Positions 42,207-51,746 of a stretch of DNA of 64,000 bases are shown here, in pieces. The position numbers and the translations under genes are program-made. Every line of letters starts with the position of its first letter. Positions within the stretch are counted from its first letter, which is position 1. The DNA is from Haloarchaeobius amylolyticus. Its GTDB lineage: Archaea; Halobacteriota; Halobacteria; Halobacteriales; Natrialbaceae. Location: positions 372,001 through 436,000 of the forward strand of contig NZ_JANHDH010000003.1 in the NCBI RefSeq assembly GCF_026616195.1, in the 5' to 3' direction. The notes under the pieces are model-generated. The model saw nothing but the letters and a program-made list of their open reading frames with translations, made no database searches and was not told where the DNA came from.

Positions 42207-43694
42207 ATGCGTAACCAGCGTCTCGTCTCTCTCCTGATTATACTACTCTTGCTCGCAGGGTGTAGTGCAATAACTGATTCAGGCTCGGAGACGACAACTA
42301 CTCCAGGCGCGACTTCGGTTGATGAAACTAGTTCACCCACCATTGTGTCTAGCTCTGAATCGACGGAAACGGGTACAACTACTCCAACTCAGACTACGAC
42401 TGAGGCTCCTCGAATCAACCCCTTCGATTCGAGGTCGATCACAGTTGGAGTTTCAGCGCCTCCGAATCAGACAGTTAACCTCACTGAGATATCCAGAGAA
42501 GCGGTTGCGTATTGGCAGGACAACCGTGAAGCGGCGTCACAGTACAGGGAGAACCCCGTCGAATTGGTTTTCAAACCCGAGGCGGCCGATCCTGATGTCC
42601 TGATTGAGTACAAATCGACCATAGCGAACTGTGACGGCGGGTATAGTCCGGATACATTCCTATTCTGTAGTGAGTGGGTGACGACCGGCCAAGTCGTCGA
42701 GGACCAGATTACAATCGAAGTCGCAAATCGGTACACCAGGAACGATACTGAGCTGCTTACAAGAGAAGCACTCTCTGGAATCTTCGGATACTCTTCCGAA
42801 GACTACAATAGCGGGAGTATAGACGAACCAGCTCTCCGAGACCCATGGCCGTCGAAGGACACGGTGATTGTTGGAGTCACGGACGGTACAGGGTCAGATC
42901 GCAATATCGAACCGCTCGTCAAGGAATCACTCGAGTACTGGGAAAACTCGACTTACGGGGACTATGACATCAACTGGGTGTTGAAACCGGATGCGGCCAG
43001 CCCTGACGTCGAGGTCCACCTCGTCGACTCAATCGAGACGTGTGGACACACACCGTCTGACAAAGAAACGCTAGGTTGTGCTCCAAACCTTGAGCGAACA
43101 GAACCAGCTGGAGATGACGTCCTCGTCAGAATTGCTGACGGATATACCGATGAATCAATCACAGAAACAATAAAACACGAATTCGGCCATGTTCTGGGTC
43201 TCTCTCACGGAGAGGAACCGATGCCGTTGATGAACGAGTCAAAAGTCGCCGACACGCTACCCGCGACAGACGTTCAGAACCGGTCGATCGGCTGGGAATC
43301 TCCCGAGATAACTGTCGGAGTCACTGAGTCGGCGAGTGCGGAAATGGAGGAACAGACGAGAGCAGTGGTGGAATACCTGAATAGCCGCGAGAGTCAGCCC
43401 GATGAACTCAGTCTCAAATACGTTGGAGTCGACGCAGAAGCCGACATTGTGGTTCAAGAGGATCCGGAAGACGTCTGCAATCTCCATGCTGGTAGCTGTC
43501 CTCGCGCTTTCGGCCGTTCTCCAGATACGGACGACGCGTTGGAGTACTACACTGAGGTCACGATCTACGTGGAGGACTTAGACGGTGATACACTGGGATG
43601 GCATATCGGTTACTGGATCGACCGTGTGGCCTCCCCGACGATGACTGATGAAGCCTGGGACGAAGATGACGACGACCGTGATGGCTGGCGCTGA
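42207..43694 (+). CDS. Secreted matrixin-like metalloprotease lipoprotein, three repeats
   Basis: A 495-residue lipoprotein: signal with lipobox LLLAGCSA, Thr/Ser-rich linker, then three similar modules (about 68-215, 220-370 and 378-495). Each starts with (I/V)xVGV and has a helix with (A/E)YW or EYL and a D(P/A)D(V/I) strand. Only the middle module has the metzincin zinc site HEFGHVLGLSH with a later Met (PMPLMNES). The other two keep the scaffold but not the histidines. It probably acts on the cell surface. ATG 42207 is chosen because the upstream frame lacks a signal. Confidence 0.82.
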   Translation: MRNQRLVSLLIILLLLAGCSAITDSGSETTTTPGATSVDETSSPTIVSSSESTETGTTTPTQTTTEAPRINPFDSRSITVGVSAPPNQTVNLTEISREAVAYWQDNREAASQYRENPVELVFKPEAADPDVLIEYKSTIANCDGGYSPDTFLFCSEWVTTGQVVEDQITIEVANRYTRNDTELLTREALSGIFGYSSEDYNSGSIDEPALRDPWPSKDTVIVGVTDGTGSDRNIEPLVKESLEYWENSTYGDYDINWVLKPDAASPDVEVHLVDSIETCGHTPSDKETLGCAPNLERTEPAGDDVLVRIADGYTDESITETIKHEFGHVLGLSHGEEPMPLMNESKVADTLPATDVQNRSIGWESPEITVGVTESASAEMEEQTRAVVEYLNSRESQPDELSLKYVGVDAEADIVVQEDPEDVCNLHAGSCPRAFGRSPDTDDALEYYTEVTIYVEDLDGDTLGWHIGYWIDRVASPTMTDEAWDEDDDDRDGWR

Positions 43695-44004
43695 CGCGCT
43701 CGGATTGCTCTAAATCGGTTCCTCCACCTCACTTGGGAGACGGAACTAAATATTGGTGTGGGCTGACTGAACCTCTGGCTCTCGTCTCACATGACGAACT
43801 AGGAGCAGTGCCACGTAGGTAGGCAAGTTGACTGTCGTGACGACTGTCGTAGACCACCTATCGGTGCTAGGGATTCGGCTTCATTGAAACGGGGGACCGG
43901 ACTTCAATCTTCGAGAGGAGCCTGGTTTAGAGCCTGACAGCTAACACCCGTTACTCAATCTGTTTTTATTCAATAGGATATACTCAGGTTTCGCTAAAAC
44001 GCCC
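43695..44004. other. Intergenic, nothing recognised
   Basis: About 310 bp between two convergent genes. No open frame, tRNA or repeat is recognised. A short AT-rich run (TTTTTATTCAATAGGATATA, 43963-43982) near the right end may act in termination. Confidence 0.4.
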
Positions 44005-45774
44005 TTATAACGCTTCGAAGGTGGCGTACACAAGCGACCCCATTACAATCGAGAGTATAGCAGCAGCTCCAATCAACAAGAAAATCCCATGCCCACCAGC
44101 CAGCCAGATTCCGATGAACATCGGAATTGAAGACACCAGTAAGATCTGTGCTGGTTTGCCAGAAGTCGACAATTCCTCACTGCTCGTCGCTTTCTTAATA
44201 CCCCGCATGATTTCGAGTAGGATTCCAGAGAGAGCGAACGTGATTGCGAGGAACCCGAAAGCAATTCTCACAAGAATGTGAGTGAATGCGTCTCCCAACT
44301 TGTCTAAGAAGCTCGGCCCAGAGTCCATCTCGTTCGGGGAGTCTACTTCGACGACCATCGGTTCAGTTGTCGTCTTGGCTGCCCTCTTCGCGGATTGGGT
44401 TTGTTCTTGCTGCTCCTGAGTTTTGGTCGTTGCAGTGCTCTGCTTCCGCTCGGCGTTCTGCTTCTGGTTAGGGGTAGAGCTTCCCCACTGCGCGGGCTTT
44501 TCCTGAGCCTGTTTCGTTATTGCAGAAGTGACGTTCTCCCGAATCTGGTTGGAGAGCTGCTCGGCTTTCTGCTTCGCGTCTCCGGTAATAGTCAGATCAC
44601 CAGTTCGGTCCATATCGTAGGCGACGATTACGGCGGGGGAGGTCGTGTTAAAAGACACCTGTTCCGAACTGACGACCCGGCCGCGAATCACGTACTCCCC
44701 AGTCTCGGGGTTAGCGACACCATCGATCTTCTTGTTCGATAGGCCCACCACCGGGATATCGGTATCTTCGCCCATTAGGATGCCAGTGTGGACTGTTGTG
44801 TCCGTGACGAGCGGGAAACACCCCGTGACGGGGTTCGCTATCGAATCCGGTGCACACCTGAGCGAGTTGACTAGGACCTGCTTAGTGCTCACCTGTCCAC
44901 CGACGTAGTTCCCGGAGACCTCGACAACCTTGCCAGAGAGTTCGCCCGAATTGGATACCGTCGTTTCTTGGGCTACTGGGGTAGCATCGAGGGCCACATA
45001 TACTCGTTCTCCGCCCATCTCAGGAAGAACGAGGACTTGGACGGTGGCCTCGCTGCTCATCCACATCGTATCATCGAGGCTGAGAGGCGCAATGGAGTCT
45101 CCAAAAACAGGGGGGAGCATTTCAGAACTCATTGACTCGAACGCAGTAGAGCCCCCCAAGTCAGATGAGGACGTGTTCAGTACCCCTGCGACAGCTCCTA
45201 CAGTTGGTTTTCTGAATACCCTGTCCACTGGTCGACGAGCGGTAGAAAGATATCCACCAGACACGGTCGACCCGATATCACCTGGACTCTCGGACTCAAC
45301 CGCAATCTGGCTGAAGTTCCCAGTAACGGAAACCACCTGTGCCTCGTACTTATTCGGCGAATTGATGAGAGTCGACAATTCGACTGTGTCGCCTGACCTC
45401 GACAATTCGATGTTGTCTGCGAAAATGACGCCCCCGTCGTTTGGTGTCTCACTCGGTGTGAACGTCCTTCCGGTCACTGTCGCCCTCCCAGCAAGGTCAT
45501 CCGAGTTATGGAAGACAAGGTACGAACGTCCATCAGGCTGCATCAGGAGAGAGGTGTTCGACCGGACCTCGAGACCAAACATCGAGGCGAAATCTTCCTG
45601 AACACTCTGGTACTCGGCTTCCATCTCCGGTGACAGAGGCATAAGTGCGCCACTGGTCGTCTCAGCCTCAATCTGGCTGGAACTGGCCTTATCTGAGTGA
45701 CTCGGTGTTGCTGTGGCCACTGACGCAAAAGAGACTACAACAAGGATTAGCAAACAGACATGCTTCAAACTCAT
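44005..45774 (-). CDS. Large secreted, C-terminally anchored protein of unknown function
   Basis: A 589-residue protein: Sec-type signal (KHVCLLILVVVSFASVATA), a long beta-rich extracellular part (about 30-430) with repeated strand patterns such as VVSVTGNFSQIAVE and VVEVSGNYVGGQVS, a Gln/Lys-rich low-complexity stretch (about 430-490), then three hydrophobic segments (about 505-530, 548-570 and 570-590). No known family is recognised. The topology suggests a surface domain tethered to the membrane. ATG 45774 fits the signal peptide better than ATG 45786. Confidence 0.7.
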   Translation of the reverse strand: MSLKHVCLLILVVVSFASVATATPSHSDKASSSQIEAETTSGALMPLSPEMEAEYQSVQEDFASMFGLEVRSNTSLLMQPDGRSYLVFHNSDDLAGRATVTGRTFTPSETPNDGGVIFADNIELSRSGDTVELSTLINSPNKYEAQVVSVTGNFSQIAVESESPGDIGSTVSGGYLSTARRPVDRVFRKPTVGAVAGVLNTSSSDLGGSTAFESMSSEMLPPVFGDSIAPLSLDDTMWMSSEATVQVLVLPEMGGERVYVALDATPVAQETTVSNSGELSGKVVEVSGNYVGGQVSTKQVLVNSLRCAPDSIANPVTGCFPLVTDTTVHTGILMGEDTDIPVVGLSNKKIDGVANPETGEYVIRGRVVSSEQVSFNTTSPAVIVAYDMDRTGDLTITGDAKQKAEQLSNQIRENVTSAITKQAQEKPAQWGSSTPNQKQNAERKQSTATTKTQEQQEQTQSAKRAAKTTTEPMVVEVDSPNEMDSGPSFLDKLGDAFTHILVRIAFGFLAITFALSGILLEIMRGIKKATSSEELSTSGKPAQILLVSSIPMFIGIWLAGGHGIFLLIGAAAILSIVMGSLVYATFEAL

Positions 45775-45903
45775 TACCGCCAACATGTTCTCAGTCAGTT
45801 ATAAATTGACTAGATAACCTCACGTCCAAGGCTGGCGGTATCTATTGTCTATAGGGTTTTTGTGACAGCAAGTCAGACACCCAAATATAGGTTCCTGCAG
45901 ATC

Positions 45904-48018
45904 TCAATACGCATCCAGAGATACATCCCGATACTCGTCCAGATACCGCTCAATCGCGCCTTCACGCCAGCCCAGTGGGGAGAGCACACTCTCTGCCGCT
46001 CGAAGTAACTGCGTCCGATAGAACCCGTCGTCGTACTCTTCGAGCGATTCGTGGGCCAGTCGAACGCGCTCAGGAGACTTCTTGTCGTCGTCGACGACCA
46101 CGTACTGGACTGACTGGCCAGGGTGGCGTGGAATCCCGAGGTGCTTCGCTCGCTCTAGCGCGGCAACGTTCCGGGTGTACTGGCTGTACTCTGACAGCGA
46201 CTTCGAGACGCGGTTCTTCACGAGCAACTCGTCGGGCGAAACATCACCCCGACTGAGCTTCCCCAACCACGTCTTCAGGCGTTCGACCACTGCCTCGGCA
46301 TCCCTAGTTTCGGCGAGCGTCTCGATGAGGTCCTTTTGGGCATCTTCGATGAACTGGGGCGTGCTCCGCTGGCGGCATTCGATTCCGCGGAACTTGTACT
46401 CGTCAACGCCTGCCTCCTTCCCGAAGTACTTCGTCAGCGCGCCGGCGTCGCTGTTGCGCATGGGGACGAACGCGATCCAGTCGTAGGCGGCCTCGTACTC
46501 CAGTCGGATACCCACGTCAGCAGTAATCTCGTCGACCAGCTCTTCCAGCGGCGTCTGCTCCTCTCCTTCGATGGCGGTCACCCAGATGGAGTCGACGATG
46601 CCATGGATGACACGCCAACCGTTCGCCTCGAAGGTGTCCTTGGCGTCGAGCAGTATCTCACGAGCGTAGGCGTTGATTGCCTCGTGGCATTCGATGCGCC
46701 CGAACTTCGCGTTCGAGAAGCCCTGGTAGCCGAAGCACGACACCAGAATCCACTTGATGGCGCTCGACTGCCCCTCCAGTGCCTCGATTCGCTCGGGGTC
46801 CTCGGCCTCTTTGAGTTCGGCCTTGATGTCGTCCCGGTCGCTGACGAGTGGCTCTAGCACGTCGGGGAGGAACCCGCGTTCGTCACAGATGGAGTAGCCA
46901 AGCCCGGGCACATCCTCCCGATTGCTATGGCAGTCACAGCGAATCTTGTCTGGGCTCACGTTACGCGTGACGATGATATTGGGATACAACGAGGAGAAGT
47001 CGAGTTCGTGGACGTCCTCGTGGAACCCGGCGTCGGGGGCGAACGTGAACCCGCCGCGGTCGGCGTCGTGGAGCTGGCGCATCGTCTTCGGGAACTCATG
47101 CCGCCAGGAGTGCCACGGCACGAGTACCCCACGACTCCGTGCTTCTCGAATCTGGATGGCGGTGAGAATGGAGCCGATGGAGGACCGGGCGAGTTCTTGC
47201 AGCGGCTTGTGAGAGCGACTCACGAGGTCGAGACAGCTGTTCAGGTTCGTCTGGTTCCACGTGAACGTGTTCGACCGGTTGACGATGGCACGACCGGGAA
47301 CGTTGTAGCGGGCTGGCGAGTGTCCGACCCGACCGTAGCTCGTGTACGTCGACCGTCCGGCGAGTTGCTGGTAGCGCTCACCAGGCAGCCGCCCAAGTTC
47401 GAAGTCGTCGAACCCGACCGATTGCGCTTGCGTGAACAGCGCTGGAATCACGTCGCTGGTGTTCACCAGCAACACGTCCGGGTTCACCTCGTCCACCCGA
47501 GACTGCAGCGTCGTAAGAACGCCTTCGCGGTCGCCTGTTAGCGTCTCACCGTCGACGGTGAGACTCGTGATGTGCTCGTTTGCGAGGGCCTGATCGTCGA
47601 CATCAAGCCGGAGCACAGAAAGGTCGCTGGCAGGCGTCGGGTCGATACCCTCCTCCAGACAGTAGCGGTACTCTCGGGAGAGGTCGACGTTGTACAGTCG
47701 GTAGACGCCTGGGTCCGCCCAGGCCGCGACCTCCCGGGCGATTCGCTTCACTGCGTCGATGTTCGAGGCGTCTACACGGAGGACTCGGGACGGTTCGTGG
47801 CGGAAGCTGATTCGCTCCTCGACGTAGCGGGTGTGTTCGACCTGTGGGTGTTCCGAGAACGTCGGCTCAATCTCGGTGAGGCTTCTGCCTTTGTGCGCGG
47901 AGACGTACAGCGTCGGCGTGTAGGACTCGTCGACTTCATAGGTCGCACCGTCCTCGGTGGTAGTCCACTGGTACACCTTGCCGTTGATGAAGTCGAACTT
48001 GTACGGCACGAGACTCAC
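45904..48018 (-). CDS. polB: Family B DNA polymerase, element type, exonuclease degenerate
   Basis: A 704-residue PolB. Motif A is DFSSLYPNII, motif B KWILVSCFGYQGFSNAKFG, and motif C HGIVDSIWV. Motif C keeps the essential second Asp but not the first of the usual DTD. The exonuclease part (about 130-230) has lost the usual DxE and YNxxxFD residues (LRLDVDDQ, VNTSDVIPALF), so proofreading is unlikely. Start GTG 48018 overlaps the stop of the preceding gene (GTGA). This type is found in plasmids, viruses and as a second PolB in haloarchaea. Confidence 0.88.
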   Translation of the reverse strand: MSLVPYKFDFINGKVYQWTTTEDGATYEVDESYTPTLYVSAHKGRSLTEIEPTFSEHPQVEHTRYVEERISFRHEPSRVLRVDASNIDAVKRIAREVAAWADPGVYRLYNVDLSREYRYCLEEGIDPTPASDLSVLRLDVDDQALANEHITSLTVDGETLTGDREGVLTTLQSRVDEVNPDVLLVNTSDVIPALFTQAQSVGFDDFELGRLPGERYQQLAGRSTYTSYGRVGHSPARYNVPGRAIVNRSNTFTWNQTNLNSCLDLVSRSHKPLQELARSSIGSILTAIQIREARSRGVLVPWHSWRHEFPKTMRQLHDADRGGFTFAPDAGFHEDVHELDFSSLYPNIIVTRNVSPDKIRCDCHSNREDVPGLGYSICDERGFLPDVLEPLVSDRDDIKAELKEAEDPERIEALEGQSSAIKWILVSCFGYQGFSNAKFGRIECHEAINAYAREILLDAKDTFEANGWRVIHGIVDSIWVTAIEGEEQTPLEELVDEITADVGIRLEYEAAYDWIAFVPMRNSDAGALTKYFGKEAGVDEYKFRGIECRQRSTPQFIEDAQKDLIETLAETRDAEAVVERLKTWLGKLSRGDVSPDELLVKNRVSKSLSEYSQYTRNVAALERAKHLGIPRHPGQSVQYVVVDDDKKSPERVRLAHESLEEYDDGFYRTQLLRAAESVLSPLGWREGAIERYLDEYRDVSLDAY

Positions 48019-48287
48019 CTCGGGTGGGTTGCCTGTTCGTGCGGTTCCTCAACTGCTGCTTCGAGTTCCGTGATGCGCTTCTCCTGTTCGAGGACGATGG
48101 ACATGAGTACGGGAACCGACGTGGAGCGATGATTGAGGTAGCCAGCGGTGTCGGCGTGTGCTCGCGCGTGCTCGAACAGTGCGTCGAAGTGTTCCTAATC
48201 GTGGCGGCGGAGTGCGCGCCGGTAGTCGCTCCAGGAGTTCTCCATCGCTCGCAGCGAGTCTCTGAAGGTCGGGTTAGTACGTCCCAC
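48015..48287 (-). pseudogene. Small polB-operon gene interrupted by an in-frame amber codon
   Basis: From GTG 48287 the frame reads GRTNPTFRDSLRAMENSWSD, then RRALRRHD, a TAG at 48195-48197, and continues EHFDALFEHARAHADTAGYL to VLEQEKRITELEAAVEE and a TGA overlapping polB. Content is coding-like on both sides of the TAG, which is one change from CAG. Operon overlaps on both sides are intact. The function of this roughly 90-residue helical protein is unknown; it may be lost, or restart downstream. Confidence 0.7.
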
Positions 48288-48293
48288 TGAGAC

Positions 48294-48944
48294 TCACCTC
48301 CGGTTGCGGGCTCTCGGCGAGCGCGGCGTGTCTGTCCTGCAGAACGCGAGCGTGGTCTGGACGTCCCCGTTCTCGAGCGGGTAGACGAGCGTCTCGAACT
48401 CGCCGCCGGAGAAGCGTGGCCCGAACTGGGTGCGTTCGCACTCCAGTACCTCGCCGGCGAGGTCCCGCATGGGCTGGCTGAACGAGTCCACGCGCTTGCG
48501 GGTGAGGAGTATCGGCAACTCGTGCTCGTCGGCGAGTGCCTCGACGATGTCGGGGCCTGCCTCACGCATCGCGTCGCCTTCCCCCCGACGGAGGTCGTCA
48601 TCGCCATAGAAGGCGTCGAAGGCGGGCAGGACCAGCAATGTGGTGTCGTCGTCGATGAACTCGGGCGTGTCGAACAGCAGGCTCTGGTGCTGCCAGGGGG
48701 TAAACGCTCGGGCGACCTCGATTCGGTCGAGGGCGCGCATGCTCGGGGCGAGCTGGGCCATCGGCTTGGTCGTGGCGTGGCCGTGAGCATCGAGCCACGT
48801 TGCAGTCCCGCTTTCGAGGAGGACATGGTCGAGGACCAGCGATTGCAGTGCACCCGTGACACGCTCGTCGGCTTCGAGCAGGGTCACGCCCGGGTTGAGC
48901 GTCGGCAGCTCTGGCGTGTTCGTCTGGGTCGGTGGTTCGGTCAT
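48294..48944 (-). CDS. RecA/KaiC-like protein of the polB operon, ATPase site unclear
   Basis: A 216-residue protein with a RecA-like strand and helix pattern: LQSLVLDHVLLESGTATWLD where a Walker A would be, and TTLLVLPAFDAFYGDD resembling Walker B. The P-loop lysine is absent, so it is probably a non-hydrolysing paralogue. Position directly before polB suggests a role in replication or repair. ATG 48944 is used; upstream residues are not convincing. Start and stop overlaps make it the first gene of a three-gene operon. Confidence 0.65.
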   Translation of the reverse strand: MTEPPTQTNTPELPTLNPGVTLLEADERVTGALQSLVLDHVLLESGTATWLDAHGHATTKPMAQLAPSMRALDRIEVARAFTPWQHQSLLFDTPEFIDDDTTLLVLPAFDAFYGDDDLRRGEGDAMREAGPDIVEALADEHELPILLTRKRVDSFSQPMRDLAGEVLECERTQFGPRFSGGEFETLVYPLENGDVQTTLAFCRTDTPRSPRARNRR

Positions 48945-49309
48945 GGCTATCTGAACGTAGCCACGTCCCACACTTAGGCTCGACAGGGCCGTTACCGATA
49001 CTGCCGATAGTAGATTCAGACCGCATTCGTGGAATGACCATGCGCAACTGTCCGGATAGACGAATCAGGCGGGCATAGGTGGCTGGTCTGGTCTATGAAC
49101 CGTTTAGGAATTACTCACGTCTCGTTTTGTGACCGACCGTACTTTCGGCAAAGCTGGTCGTTTCGAAATTTCCGTTACCTGGACCTATTCACTCTGGTAT
49201 CTCAGCAGGCGTGGCTAGCAAAACTCACTCCGGCGTCTCATCGAAGCTATTCTCGTAGACAAGGAAGCTTGGCAGTTACGACAAACTTAGCGGAAGAGCC
49301 GAATGTGCC
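48945..49309. other. Intergenic, nothing recognised
   Basis: The polB operon promoter should lie near 48950-49000. Beyond that the sequence to the transposase remnant has no convincing gene or repeat. Confidence 0.35.
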
Positions 49310-49606
49310 TAAACTACTCTTCCGCTTCGCTTCCACCTTCAGAACGACGCTATCCTGCCGCCTTCTGCGGATTCAGCAGAGCAGGTTGTACGGCTGTTGT
49401 ACGTCGTGGTGAGCTTGCTGTTACAGAACACCTGGCGGTATCTGCACTGGGAGTACGTGGCGACGCCCCGCCGTGACGGGCGTCGCCTCTGGAAGTGGTC
49501 GTTCAAGGAGTTCATCAACATGATTCGACGGGCAGCGTGGACGGCTCTCGCAACGCGTCGGGCCGTCCCCGCGAGCCGATCACCGGACGACCAGTTTCAC
49601 CGGTAG
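49310..49606 (+). pseudogene. C-terminal remnant of an ISH3-like transposase
   Basis: About 98 residues are left: SADSAEQVVRLLYVVVSLLL, NTWRYLHWEYVATPRR, WSFKEFINMIRRAAWTALA and the end SPDDQFHR. This looks like the C-terminus of haloarchaeal ISH3-type transposases. The N-terminal catalytic part is missing, with a stop just upstream at about 49312. It is a dead fragment. Confidence 0.65.
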
Positions 49607-49650
49607 ACTTCGACCGGGCTGGCCTATGGTGTGAGTGGCGGCTCTGTCGC

Positions 49651-49672
49651 GTCGGGGGCAATCGCCCCCGAC
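49651..49672. terminator. Strong hairpin after the transposase remnant
   Basis: GTCGGGGGC and GCCCCCGAC are perfect 9-bp arms with a four-base loop. It could be a terminator or an end structure of the decayed insertion element. Confidence 0.45.
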
Positions 49673-49822
49673 AGCAACGGCTCTCTATCGATTCGTCCAT
49701 GATTCTCTCGACGAGATCGTTAGTGCAACTGCTCCGACACAGAACTCAGGTTTCAGAAACAGTTAGCCGAGAACGCTTTGTGAGGTACTGAATCTAAGTG
49801 AGAAGGAAGAGTACTGGGTAAT

Positions 49823-50497
49823 CTAGCCGAATATCTTGGCTAACCAGCCAATTAACCCAGAGTGACCGGTGTCTGAACTCGAGCTGCTGCTCGTATTCGA
49901 AGAGCTGGTGTCGGAATCTGGTGATTTGGAATCGAATCCCTTGTGTGATCCGCTGTACCAATCTGGGCCGTCACTCGGATCACCTGTCTTACGCGAGCCC
50001 TCTAGCTGTAAGTCCGAAGCCTCGAGCGACTCGGGCACCCCTTCAACCACTTCTGGTTTGAACACCAGCCGATAATCACCCGAATTGTCTCCAGCGGGAA
50101 CCTTTTCAAAGAGGTCTGAATAATCAGGTGGTGATGACACTTGGTCCTCGCCAATCAGTGGTGCAGAATGGTTAATCGGGTCATCCGGGATGGACGAAAC
50201 CGTATCGAGTGAATTGGTCGAATCCCCGATCCCTCCTGACCCGCTCACATCTAACGAGCTACCGAAGAGCTCACTCTCCTCTTTCCACTCTTGATGAGCC
50301 TCCCACATGGCCCGGTCATGCTCACGGCGTTGGAGTTCATCTCGAGCGGCTTCCCGGAATTGACCCGCAAAATCAGGGTCGTTCAGAATATCCTGATACC
50401 CGGTCCGAGGGGCCACGCCATATCGGTCAACTTGGTTGAGTTCGTAGTTACTGAACGTCTGGAGATCTGGGCCATAGTTTGGTGCACCATAAGTCAT
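49823..50497 (-). CDS. Hypothetical protein with Ser-rich tail and amphipathic C-terminus
   Basis: A 224-residue acidic protein: N-terminal helical part with many charged residues (EAARDELQRREHDRAMWEAH), a disordered Pro/Ser/Asp middle, a run of serines near 200, and the ending GLIGWLAKIFG, a short amphipathic helix. No family is recognised. The terminal helix suggests membrane association. Confidence 0.6.
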   Translation of the reverse strand: MTYGAPNYGPDLQTFSNYELNQVDRYGVAPRTGYQDILNDPDFAGQFREAARDELQRREHDRAMWEAHQEWKEESELFGSSLDVSGSGGIGDSTNSLDTVSSIPDDPINHSAPLIGEDQVSSPPDYSDLFEKVPAGDNSGDYRLVFKPEVVEGVPESLEASDLQLEGSRKTGDPSDGPDWYSGSHKGFDSKSPDSDTSSSNTSSSSSSDTGHSGLIGWLAKIFG

Positions 50498-50635
50498 GTT
50501 ACATAGTGACGTGGACCTACAGAATAAGTGTTACCCCAGTGCCACAACGAGTCAAGTAGTCGGTCAAATTTCTCGCCAGAGGTTGAAACCAGTGGCCGAT
50601 ACGTACTTCAGATATATCGAATAAAGGAGAGTGGC

Positions 50636-51666
50636 CTATGCGATACTGTACGTCCGCCCACGCTTCTCACCGTGGCTCGTAATCAGGCCGTAGCGGTCGA
50701 GCTTCTTGAGGTGGTAGCGCACCGTTTGTTTCGCCTTAGGTTCCTCAAAGCGTTCGACGTATATTTCGTAGAGTTTACCTGACCCGATCTCCCCTTCTTC
50801 ATCGATGATGTCGTAGATGGCGTGCTGGTGCTCGGTGAGTTTCTCCAGCGTGTTCTGACGGACTTCCTCCTTCCCAGCGGGGACGGCCTCTTCGATGATG
50901 CTCCGGGTAATCTCGTCTGCGCTCTGCTGGTCTGCCCGGCGAGCGGCCGACCGGAGGATGCCGATGCCGACCCGAGCGTCACCTGCCGCACTATCGGCAA
51001 TCAATCTGAGTTCCTGTTTGCCGATACTGTCCTCGGTGAGTCCCCCAGCGCGCCCTGGCTTCGAGAATCGCAACCAGTTCCTTGAGGTGGTACTTGTCGA
51101 ACTGGATGCGAACGCAGCTATGGAGCCGGCTCATGAGAGGGTCTTCGAGCTGTGAGAACAGTTCTTCCTCGCGGTTGGCGATGAGGACCATCGTGATCTT
51201 CGGCGCCTAGTAGAGGTCGTACAGGACCTTCGAGTCTTGGAGCTGGTCGACCTCGTCAAGGATGATGACGTACTGTGGCCCCTCGTAATCCCGTAGTCGG
51301 GTCGAGAGCTCGTCCTTTGGGGTGGACTGGCGCTGGATATCGACGGTCTGGTTGATACCCTCCAGGATACGGTAGAGGACGCGGTATCGGGAATAGTCCT
51401 GCCAGCAGTTGACGTACTGGGTGTTGATGTCCAGCACGTTCTCGCGGAGTTTCTCGACGGTGTACTGGGCGATACAGGTCTTCCCAGCGCCACTGGGCCC
51501 GTACAGGAGTGCAGTCTCGCCCGATTGCCCGTCCATGATGGGCCGGAGCGCGTTCGAGAGGTGGTTCATCCTTGGGATTACGGTGCTCGACCTCCTGTGG
51601 GATGAACTCGGGCTGGAGGACGCGGGCGTCGGCGATCATCAGATAGGTCTGTGCTGGGGAGGACAA
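50636..51666 (-). pseudogene. orc1: Orc1/Cdc6 replication initiator, broken at three sites
   Basis: All parts of an Orc1/Cdc6 AAA+ initiator are present in order but in different frames: [19 protein letters not shown], Walker A GPSGAGKT, Walker B ILDEVDQL, sensor region MVLIANREEELF, and the C-terminal winged helix ending GRTYSIA. A frame change lies near 51570, an in-frame TAG replaces a codon after KVLYDLY (51207-51209), and a one-base shift occurs near the G-run at 51047-51052. It would have loaded the element's replication machinery; it can no longer be made as one protein. Confidence 0.88.
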
Positions 51667-51746
51667 TAAACGGCACCGTGGGGTTGCCGTTATTGCCGAT
51701 ACTCGATTCTCGGGGTGGTTCGATAGTCGGTGAGTCTATTGCTGGA

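Noticed and set aside
45774-45790. CAACATGTTCTC as a sixth AACATGT regulatory site
   Set aside because: The ACATGTT comes from codons at the start of the 45774 gene region and lacks the flanking palindrome and tail.
48024-48290. Plus-strand 88-residue frame in the polB operon
   Set aside because: Antisense of the amber-interrupted minus-strand gene, which has better composition and operon overlaps.
49095-49412. 105-residue frame before the ISH3-like remnant
   Set aside because: Out of frame with the transposase remnant and without acidic haloarchaeal composition.
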